DNA of 8,505 nt from JAHEFX01 sp964614585 (lineage in GTDB: Bacteria > Actinomycetota > Acidimicrobiia > Spongiisociales > JAENVV01), in NCBI GenBank assembly GCA_964614585.1, contig CAZTLW010000104.1:1-8505 (forward strand), read 5' to 3'. Positions within the stretch are counted from its first letter, which is position 1. Every line of letters starts with the position of its first letter. Shown here piece after piece: positions 1-4,714 of the stretch. The position numbers were made by a program, and so were the translations under genes. The notes below the pieces were generated by a model that was given only the letters and a program-made list of their open reading frames with translations, searched no databases and had not been told where the DNA came from.

Positions 1-656
1 TCCGCCGGCCGGGGAACCAGGGTCGGGCTCATCCCGTAGAGCACGGGGACCCGACCAGTCGCGACGAGCCCGTACGGCCCGGCGAACGGCAGCGGGTCGA
101 GTCCGAGCGAGCGCCGCCAGACGGCGTCCTGGTGGGCCACGACCCGCCACATGAGTTGGCCGGCGACGGCGTGGGTGGCCCGGTTGGCCCACCGGGGGGG
201 ACGGAGCCGGGCGGCGAGGACGTGGGGGTGGCGGGCGGTGGCGGTCAACGGCTGCAGCCAGGCCCCGGCAGCGGGGATGTCCGCCGCCTCGGCGGCGTGG
301 TGGGCGCCCACCGCCAGGGGGGCGAAGAGGACGAGGTCGGCGCCCGCGACTGCCGCCACGCACGCCTCGAGGTAGGGGCCCGCCAGCGGCTCGGCAAGTG
401 CGGCGAGGCCCCGGGCGGTGGCGACGGGTCCCCGGCCGGTGGCCAGCCACTCGGCGCCCTCGGGGGTCTCGAGGATCGCCACGGGATCGCCCGGCATGGA
501 CCGCAAGCCCGCCCCGACCTCCTCCACGGCCTCGGCGAACCGGTCGTGGGTGGCGATCGAGACGTCGAGGCCCGCCCCGACGAGGCCCCGGGCGAGCGCC
601 AGGTACGGCTGCACGTCGCCACGGGATCCGAGGGTGACGATGACGACGTGCGGCAT
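1..656 (-). CDS. Glycosyltransferase, GT1/MGT family (N-terminal part, truncated by window edge)
   Basis: Reading leftward from ATG at 656, an open frame of 218 residues runs off the window without a stop. It opens MPHVVIVTLGSRGDVQPYLA, the N-terminal signature of the UDP-glucose:sterol / macrolide glycosyltransferase family (COG1819), where the G-S-R-G-D loop follows the first beta strand of a GT-B fold. Further on it has ATHDRFAEAVEEVGAGLRSMPGD, which fits the second Rossmann strand, then a Q-P-L-T segment near residue 140, also typical. It ends on LVPRPA, which in relatives lies just before the inter-domain linker. Only the acceptor-binding half is visible; the nucleotide-sugar-binding C-terminal domain lies outside, so donor and acceptor cannot be named. 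Relatives glycosylate lipids, sterols or polyketides in the cytoplasm. It is divergent from the zinc-ribbon gene. No clear Shine-Dalgarno precedes the ATG. The family call is firm; the substrate is unknown. Confidence 0.85.
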   Translation of the reverse strand, partial: MPHVVIVTLGSRGDVQPYLALARGLVGAGLDVSIATHDRFAEAVEEVGAGLRSMPGDPVAILETPEGAEWLATGRGPVATARGLAALAEPLAGPYLEACVAAVAGADLVLFAPLAVGAHHAAEAADIPAAGAWLQPLTATARHPHVLAARLRPPRWANRATHAVAGQLMWRVVAHQDAVWRRSLGLDPLPFAGPYGLVATGRVPVLYGMSPTLVPRPA

Positions 657-692
657 GGGTGACTCGACCGGGGGCGGGGCGGCCCACCTTGG

Positions 693-698
693 TACGCT
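693..698 (+). promoter_or_regulatory. Candidate -10 element for the zinc-ribbon/thioredoxin cluster
   Basis: TACGCT fits the actinobacterial TAnnnT pattern. It lies in the 74-bp gap between the divergent glycosyltransferase start (656) and the zinc-ribbon start (731). A start site about 7 nt downstream would fall near 705, almost on the ATG at 708. No convincing -35 hexamer is visible. Inference only. Confidence 0.35.
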
Positions 699-707
699 CG
701 TCGTCCA

Positions 708-734
708 ATGGCACAGCCGCGGTCGACCAGGTGA
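708..734 (+). CDS. Possible 8-codon leader ORF coupled to the zinc-ribbon gene
   Basis: ATG at 708 opens an eight-residue frame (MAQPRSTR) whose TGA at 732-734 overlaps the GTG (731-733) proposed as the zinc-ribbon start, giving a GTGA junction. The ATG sits about 10 nt downstream of a TACGCT hexamer, so it could be read from a leaderless or nearly leaderless transcript. The zinc-ribbon gene lacks a Shine-Dalgarno of its own, so termination and re-initiation at this junction would explain its translation. The peptide itself has no recognisable function. This could be chance: short ATG frames are common, and nothing shows that it is translated. Confidence 0.25.
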   Translation: MAQPRSTR

Positions 735-901
735 CGGACGGTCCCCCCGAGACCATCGGCTGCGTCGACTGCCTCGGTCGCTGCCACCGCCTCACCGCCG
801 AGCCGGCCGACGGGTTCGAGCCCGGCGACGTCATCGCCTATCGGTGCGAGGACTGCGACGACCGCTGGGACGTGGTCTGGGAGCCCGACGAGAGGGAATA
901 G
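731..901 (+). CDS. Small CxxC zinc-ribbon protein, function unknown
   Basis: A 56-residue protein with GTG start at 731 and TAG stop at 899-901. It carries two CxxC knuckles, C11-V-D-C14 and C39-E-D-C42, plus an extra Cys18-His19, separated by an acidic, Pro/Gly-rich loop. That is the layout of a single zinc ribbon. After the second knuckle comes an aromatic, acidic tail (R-W-D-V-V-W). Such proteins bind zinc as a small structural fold and may bind nucleic acid or protein; no specific role can be assigned. A longer version starting at GTG 659 (80 residues) is possible. I reject it because the added residues look like non-coding sequence and would place the start across the promoter region beside the divergent gene. 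The thioredoxin gene begins 32 nt downstream, so the two probably share a transcript. Confidence 0.65.
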   Translation: MTDGPPETIGCVDCLGRCHRLTAEPADGFEPGDVIAYRCEDCDDRWDVVWEPDERE

Positions 902-926
902 CCTCCGAACGGGTACCGTTCGGGGG
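902..926 (+). promoter_or_regulatory. Hairpin overlapping the thioredoxin ribosome-binding site
   Basis: The sequence 905-923 is an inverted repeat: CCGAACGG (905-912), loop GTA, CCGTTCGG (916-923), eight perfect pairs. Two more C-G pairs (902-903 with 925-926) follow across a T·G wobble. It begins directly after the zinc-ribbon stop codon. Its right arm runs into the purine-rich GGGGGAGAG (922-930) that serves as the Shine-Dalgarno for the thioredoxin ATG at 934. Folding would partly hide that site. It could be an RNA control element, a processing site, or a double-strand operator. There is no T-tract, so a classical terminator is unlikely. Confidence 0.6.
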
Positions 927-933
927 AGAGACC

Positions 934-1308
934 ATGTTCAACCGTCGCAAGCGCCGCAAGGCCATCCCCGTCAACAACATCGCCCACCTCCGGGACCTCG
1001 CGTCCGAGGGCAAGCCCGTGCTCGTCGACTTCTGGCAGACCGGCTGCGGCCCGTGTCGGATCATGGACGGCATCGTCGACGAGATCGCCGACGAGTACGG
1101 CGACACCGCCCACGTGGTCAAGGTCGACGTGGGCCGCGCCCACGGCGCCGTCTCGGAGTTCGGCATCCGCTCGACGCCCACCTTCCTGGTGCTCGCCGGC
1201 GATGGCGGCGCCAAGCTCCGTCCCCGCTGGCGCCAGTCGGGTCTCGTGAAGAAGGACCAGCTGGGCAAGGTGCTCGAGCGCGAGGGCGCCGTCCGCGTGG
1301 ACGCCTGA
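934..1308 (+). CDS. Thioredoxin-like protein with CGPC active site
   Basis: A 124-residue cytoplasmic thioredoxin-fold protein, close to the usual 105-110 residues plus a basic N-terminal extension (MFNRRKRRKA). The redox motif C38-G-P-C41 follows the strand PVLVDFW, and the cis-proline loop T81-P82-T83 is present. Both are hallmarks of thioredoxins that reduce protein disulfides. The residue before the first cysteine is Gly37 (QTGCGPC), where classical thioredoxins have tryptophan (WCGPC). This may alter partner choice or redox potential. The ATG at 934 is chosen because GGGGGAG lies 5-11 nt upstream and the fold begins just after it. It is followed after 13 nt by the FAD oxidoreductase. There is no signal peptide or membrane segment. 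The fold is certain; the physiological partner is not, and a specialised role rather than housekeeping TrxA is plausible. Confidence 0.88.
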   Translation: MFNRRKRRKAIPVNNIAHLRDLASEGKPVLVDFWQTGCGPCRIMDGIVDEIADEYGDTAHVVKVDVGRAHGAVSEFGIRSTPTFLVLAGDGGAKLRPRWRQSGLVKKDQLGKVLEREGAVRVDA

Positions 1309-1321
1309 GCGGCGACCCCCG

Positions 1322-2713
1322 GTGCTCGATGCGGTCGTCGTCGGTGCCGGCCCCAACGGGCTCGCCGCCGCCCTGACGCTCGCCCGGGCGGGCCGATCCG
1401 TCACCGTCCTCGAGGCCAATGACGTGCCCGGCGGCGGCGCCCGCTCCGTCGAGGTCACCGAGCCGGGCGTCATCCACGACCACTGCGCCTCGGTCGTGGC
1501 GCTCGGCCTCGCCGGGCCGTTCCTGCCGACCGTGCCCGGCGTCGACTACGCGTCCCCCAGCGTCGAGGCCGCCCATCCCCTCGACGACGAGCCCGCCGTG
1601 TTGCTGCACCGGGACCCCGCGACCACCGCGGCCGGCCTCGGCGCCGACGGCGACCGGTACCTCGATTCCGTCGGGGAGTTGGTGCGCCGGTGGGACGTCG
1701 CCGGACCACTCGTCCTCGGCCCCGTCGCCCGCATCCCGTCGAGTCCATTCACCTCGGCCCGCCTCGGCCGCCATCTCGTGGCCCCGGCGGCCTCGATCGT
1801 GGGGCGTACCGAGGACCGGTACGGGCCGCTGCTGGCCGGGATGGCGGCCCACGGCGGGATGCCGCTCGGGACGCCGTTCACGGCGGGGGTGGCTCTCGCG
1901 CTCCTCGCCGCCGGGCACGTCGCCGGTTGGTCCTTCGTCAGCGGGGGGATCGGCCGGCTCGTGGACGCGATGATCTCCGAACTCGAGGACCTGGGCGGCG
2001 AACTCCGCTGCGGGCGACCGGTCCGGTCGGCCGAGGACCTCCTCGACGCTCGGGTCGTGCTCATGGACACCAGCCCCGGCGCCGCCGCCTCGGTACTCGG
2101 CCTGCGGGGCCGGGTCGGCGCGGCGCTGCGAGGCGTCCGCCACGGGGCCGGCGTCTGGAAGGTCGACTGGCTCCTGGACGGGCCCATCCCCTGGGCCGAC
2201 CCGTCGGTGGGCGGGGCGGGCACGGTCCACCTCGGCGGCAGCGCGGCGGAGATCGGCGCCGCCCTGGACGCGGTGGACGCCGGGGGCCATCCCGAGCGGC
2301 CCTACGTGCTCCTCACCCAGCCGACCGTGGCCGACCCGTCACGGGCCCCCGATGGTCGTCACGTCGCCTGGGCCTACTGCCACGTCCCCAACGGGTCGAC
2401 GGTCGATCGCACGGCGGCGATCGAGGCCCAGGTCGAGCGCTTCGCCCCCGGGTTCGCCGATCGGGTGATCGCCCGGGCGACCCTCGGGCCGGCGGGATTC
2501 GAGGCCGACAACGCCAACCTGGTCGGCGGCGACATCGCCAACGGGGCCCCCACGCCGGGCCAACTCATCGCCCGACCCCGGCTGTCATCGGTCCCGTGGC
2601 GTCTGGGGGATGGCGCCTACCTCTGCTCGGCGGCCACCCCACCCGGCCCCGGCATCCACGGGATGTGCGGCGTCCACGCCGCCGAAGCGGCCCTGGCCCG
2701 CGAACTGGCCTGA
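1322..2713 (+). CDS. Phytoene-dehydrogenase-like FAD-dependent oxidoreductase (CrtI/PYROXD2 family)
   Basis: A 463-residue flavoprotein, GTG start at 1322, TGA at 2711-2713. The N-terminus carries the dinucleotide-binding fingerprint G8-A-G10-P-N-G13, with Glu31 at the end of the second strand to hold the FAD ribose, followed by the G-G-G-A-R-S motif (residues 37-42) common to the amine-oxidase/CrtI superfamily. The C-terminus has PGPGIHGMCGVHAAEAAL, the second FAD-contacting segment typical of COG1233 proteins. Length is a little short of carotenoid desaturases (about 490-520). Most members of this branch are annotated phytoene dehydrogenase without proof. No carotenoid genes (crtB, crtE) are nearby, so carotenoid synthesis should not be assumed. 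The 13-nt gap from the thioredoxin gene, without a good Shine-Dalgarno, suggests coupling within one operon. An alternative is oxidation of some other hydrophobic or amine substrate. Family firm, substrate unknown. Confidence 0.85.
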   Translation: MLDAVVVGAGPNGLAAALTLARAGRSVTVLEANDVPGGGARSVEVTEPGVIHDHCASVVALGLAGPFLPTVPGVDYASPSVEAAHPLDDEPAVLLHRDPATTAAGLGADGDRYLDSVGELVRRWDVAGPLVLGPVARIPSSPFTSARLGRHLVAPAASIVGRTEDRYGPLLAGMAAHGGMPLGTPFTAGVALALLAAGHVAGWSFVSGGIGRLVDAMISELEDLGGELRCGRPVRSAEDLLDARVVLMDTSPGAAASVLGLRGRVGAALRGVRHGAGVWKVDWLLDGPIPWADPSVGGAGTVHLGGSAAEIGAALDAVDAGGHPERPYVLLTQPTVADPSRAPDGRHVAWAYCHVPNGSTVDRTAAIEAQVERFAPGFADRVIARATLGPAGFEADNANLVGGDIANGAPTPGQLIARPRLSSVPWRLGDGAYLCSAATPPGPGIHGMCGVHAAEAALARELA

Positions 2714-2734
2714 GCACCTCACCGGGGCTCGTTC

Positions 2735-2824
2735 CGCCGGGACCCCCACCCCCGTTCTTGTGTCGTCCAGCCCCCCATGTGAGGGGTGAGCGACACAGGA
2801 ACGGACGAGGAGGGGTCCCGAGCG
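2735..2824. repeat. Nested long inverted repeat (candidate terminator or structured element)
   Basis: Three nested inverted repeats share nearly one centre. The outer pair is CGGGACCCC (2738-2746) with GGGGTCCCG (2812-2820), nine perfect pairs, extendable by CGC/GCG (2735-2737 with 2822-2824) past one bulged A. The middle pair is 2752-2765 with 2791-2804, fourteen pairs including one G·T (GTTCTTGTGTCG against CGACACAGGAAC). The inner pair is CCCC (2771-2774) with GGGG (2783-2786), with CATGTG at the centre. It starts 22 nt after the oxidoreductase stop, so it probably ends or protects that mRNA. No T-run follows, so an intrinsic terminator of the E. coli kind is not shown. It may be a copy of a dispersed palindromic repeat. 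Confidence 0.8.
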
Positions 2825-2838
2825 CCGACGGACCGGGG

Positions 2839-2880
2839 CCGGACGACGGCGACGTGACCGGACGACGGCGACGTGACCGG
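2839..2880. repeat. Perfect 19-bp tandem duplication in the operon promoter region
   Basis: The 19-bp unit GGACGACGGCGACGTGACC occurs twice head to tail (2841-2859 and 2860-2878) without a mismatch, flanked by CC and GG that extend the periodicity to 42 nt. Each copy ends in GTGACC, loosely like a -35 TTGACA. The second copy lies 20 nt upstream of the TACACT hexamer. It may be a recent slippage duplication, or a doubled regulator site. Confidence 0.9.
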
Positions 2881-2898
2881 CACCCCTGCGGCGATTCC

Positions 2899-2904
2899 TA
2901 CACT
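2899..2904 (+). promoter_or_regulatory. Candidate -10 element of the beta-oxidation operon
   Basis: TACACT fits the TAnnnT pattern and lies 42 nt before the GTG of the SDR gene, predicting a start site near 2911 and a leader of about 35 nt. The -35 region is weak: the best match is GTGACC at 2873-2878, but the 20-nt spacing is long. It is the best promoter candidate in the 232-bp gap. Confidence 0.5.
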
Positions 2905-2921
2905 TGGAGCGTTCGCTCAAG
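2904..2921. promoter_or_regulatory. Operator-like palindrome over the predicted transcription start
   Basis: TTGGAGCGTTCGCTCAAG has perfect GAGCG/CGCTC arms about a TT centre (2907-2918) and near-symmetrical TTG/CAA flanks. Its size and shape are those of TetR-family operators, which in actinobacteria often control acyl-CoA catabolic operons. It begins on the last base of the -10 element and covers the expected start site, so binding would block transcription. The regulator is not in the window; the TetR assignment is inference. Confidence 0.5.
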
Positions 2922-2933
2922 AAGTCCCCTACC

Positions 2934-2940
2934 GGAGGAG
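2934..2940 (+). promoter_or_regulatory. Strong Shine-Dalgarno fixing the SDR start
   Basis: GGAGGAG lies 5 nt before the GTG at 2946. The open frame extends upstream to a TTG at 2904, inside the promoter palindrome, but this site places the true start at 2946. Confidence 0.85.
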
Positions 2941-2945
2941 TCCTC

Positions 2946-3857
2946 GTGGAGACCATCGGGTTCGACGAGAAGGTCGCCATCGTCACCGGCGCCGGCGGCG
3001 GCCTCGGCCGCCAGCACGCCCTGGAGCTCGCCCGTCGCGGCGCCAAGGTCGTGGTCAACGACCTCGGTGGTGCCACCGACGGCACCGGGTCCTCGGAGTC
3101 GGCCGCCGACGCCGTGGTCCGGGAGATCACCGAGGCCGGCGGCGAGGCCGTCGCCAACTACGACTCGGTCAGCACCCCCGAGGGCGGCGAGGCCATCTGC
3201 CAGAGCGCCCTCGACGCCTTCGGCACCGTCGACATCGTCATCAACAACGCCGGGATCCTGCGGGACTCCAGCTTCGCCAACCTGACGACCGATCAGCTCG
3301 AGCCGGTGCTCGACGTCCACCTCCGCGGTGGCTTCTACGTCACGATGCCGGCCTGGCGGGTCATGAAGGAGAAGAACTCCGGCCGGGTGCTCTTCACCAC
3401 CTCGGCCGCCGGGATGCTCGGCAACTTCGGGCAGGCCAACTACGGCGCCGCCAAGGCCGGGCTGTGGGGCCTCTCCAACGTCCTCGCCCAGGAGGGCAAG
3501 AAGTACGACATCCGCTCCAACGTCATCGCCCCGATCGCCAAGACCCGCATGACCGAGGAGTTGTTCGGGCCGATGATGGACTTCTTCGCCCCCGAGCAGG
3601 TCACCGCCGCCGCCCTGTACCTCGTGAGCGAGGACGCCCCCAATGGCGAGGTGCTCACGGTCGGCGGGGGCCGGGTGGGCCGGATGTTCCTCGGCGTCAC
3701 CCAGGGCTGGTTCGCCGGGATGGGCGCCACCCCCTCGGTGGAGGACATCGCCGGGCACACCGACGAGATCATGGCGACCGAGGGGTACCTCATCCCCGAC
3801 GGCGCCATGGAGGAGATCCAGAACCTCATCATGCCGCTCTTCCAGGGAGGGAACTGA
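2946..3857 (+). CDS. SDR-family (3R)-hydroxyacyl-CoA dehydrogenase, MFE-2/HSD17B4-type
   Basis: A 303-residue short-chain dehydrogenase that oxidises (3R)-3-hydroxyacyl-CoA to 3-ketoacyl-CoA with NAD+. Visible motifs are the nucleotide-binding T14-G-A-G-G-G-L-G21, Asp39 in NDLGG at the end of strand two (favouring NAD+ over NADP+), NNAG (100-103), the catalytic Ser153 in TTSAAG, and Y166-G-A-A-K170. The segments NDLGG, AVANYDSV, NNAGILRD, HLRGGF and GNFGQANY are those of the dehydrogenase domain of peroxisomal multifunctional enzyme type 2. As in MFE-2, histidine (His125) stands where classical SDRs carry the fourth catalytic Asn. A tail of about 70 residues beyond the usual SDR core resembles the MFE-2 extension. 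It is the first gene of the operon and overlaps the hydratase by one base (TGATG). No membrane segment or signal peptide. Chain-length or steroid side-chain preference cannot be told. Confidence 0.88.
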   Translation: METIGFDEKVAIVTGAGGGLGRQHALELARRGAKVVVNDLGGATDGTGSSESAADAVVREITEAGGEAVANYDSVSTPEGGEAICQSALDAFGTVDIVINNAGILRDSSFANLTTDQLEPVLDVHLRGGFYVTMPAWRVMKEKNSGRVLFTTSAAGMLGNFGQANYGAAKAGLWGLSNVLAQEGKKYDIRSNVIAPIAKTRMTEELFGPMMDFFAPEQVTAAALYLVSEDAPNGEVLTVGGGRVGRMFLGVTQGWFAGMGATPSVEDIAGHTDEIMATEGYLIPDGAMEEIQNLIMPLFQGGN

Positions 3858-4714
3858 TGCCCATCGATCCGGCCAAGGCGCTGGCGGCCGAGCCGCTCAC
3901 GAGCCAGTACTCGTGGGATCAGGACGACGTCATCCTCTACCACCTCGGGCTCGGGGCCGGCTGGCAGGGGCCCACCGACCAGGCGGAGCTCGCCTGGGTC
4001 TACGAGAACGGGCTGAAGGTGCTGCCGTCGTTCGGCGTCCTCGCCCCCTTCTCGGCGCTGTTCGGCCTCAACAACCTCGACGGCGTCGACATCAACATGA
4101 TGCTCGTGCTCCACGGCGAGCAGGAGCTCGAGGTCCACGCCCCCATCCCGACGCAGGGGGCGGTCACCAACACCGCCCGCATCGTCGAGGTCCAGGACAA
4201 GGGCAAGGCCGCGGTGGTCGTCCTCGAGGTCGATTCCGCGCTGGCCGACGGCACGAAGCTCTTCACGAACCGGTCGATGATCTTCGCCCGGGGCGAGGGT
4301 GGCTTCGGCGGCGAGCCCGGCACCTCGGTCTCGATCGAGCCGCCGGACCGGGAGCCGGACGCCGAGTTCTCCTCGCCGACCCTGCCCCACCAGGCGCTGA
4401 TCTACCGGCTGTCGGGTGACAAGAACCCGCTGCACGCCGACCCGCAGTTCGCCCAGATGGCCGGCTTCGACCGGCCGATCCTCCACGGCCTCGCCACCTA
4501 CGGGGTGGTGCTCAAGGCGGTCGTGGACGGCCTGCTCGGCGGGGACGCCACCAAGGTCACCTCGTACCGGACCCGCTTCGCCGGGGTCGTGTTCCCCGGC
4601 GAGACGATCGTCACCCGGGCGTGGCACACCGACGACGGCATCGTCGTCACGGCCACCACGGCCGAGCGGGGTGAGCCGGTGCTGACCAACGCCCTCGTGG
4701 GGGTGGCGTCGTGA
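3857..4714 (+). CDS. MaoC-type enoyl-CoA hydratase 2 (double hot-dog)
   Basis: A 285-residue (R)-specific 2-enoyl-CoA hydratase, which adds water to trans-2-enoyl-CoA to give (3R)-hydroxyacyl-CoA. The C-terminal half holds the hydratase-2 motif YRLSGDKNPLHADP (183-196), with catalytic Asp188 and His193, followed by FDRPILHGLATYG. The N-terminal half is a degenerate hot-dog that forms the acyl-binding tunnel, with FGVLAPF near residue 60 and a long strand around 105-125. The length matches eukaryotic hydratase-2 domains and mycobacterial double-hot-dog hydratases, not the short PhaJ type. ATG at 3857 is preceded by GGGAGGG (3845-3851) at five nucleotides, and it overlaps the SDR stop by one base. 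The frame is open far upstream through the SDR gene, but that is an artefact of high GC. It overlaps the acyl-CoA dehydrogenase by four bases (GTGA), implying coupled translation and one complex or pathway. Confidence 0.92.
   Translation: MPIDPAKALAAEPLTSQYSWDQDDVILYHLGLGAGWQGPTDQAELAWVYENGLKVLPSFGVLAPFSALFGLNNLDGVDINMMLVLHGEQELEVHAPIPTQGAVTNTARIVEVQDKGKAAVVVLEVDSALADGTKLFTNRSMIFARGEGGFGGEPGTSVSIEPPDREPDAEFSSPTLPHQALIYRLSGDKNPLHADPQFAQMAGFDRPILHGLATYGVVLKAVVDGLLGGDATKVTSYRTRFAGVVFPGETIVTRAWHTDDGIVVTATTAERGEPVLTNALVGVAS

Noticed and set aside
659..730. Longer zinc-ribbon protein beginning at GTG 659
   Set aside because: The extra 24 residues show no conserved pattern and cover the likely promoter. 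The start at 731 leaves both CxxC knuckles intact.
418..933. Extension of the thioredoxin frame upstream to 418
   Set aside because: It would run antisense through the glycosyltransferase start and through the zinc-ribbon gene. The thioredoxin fold and Shine-Dalgarno place the start at 934.
1118..2290. A 390-codon minus-strand frame opposite the FAD oxidoreductase
   Set aside because: Arg/Gly/Ala-rich with no motif. It lies wholly across the thioredoxin 3' end and a well-supported flavoprotein gene.
2751..2805. CRISPR repeat or IS terminal inverted repeat
   Set aside because: There is only one palindromic unit, with no spacer periodicity, no transposase and no target-site duplication visible.
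1690..3285. A 531-codon plus-strand frame spanning the oxidoreductase, the intergenic region and the SDR start
   Set aside because: It crosses two real genes in the wrong frame and a palindromic non-coding region. Composition is Arg/Pro/Gly-rich with no fold signature.
2873..3856. Upstream extension of the hydratase frame, giving a 613-residue protein
   Set aside because: The added part is Arg-rich out-of-frame reading of the SDR gene. The ATG at 3857 has a good Shine-Dalgarno and the overlap typical of operons.
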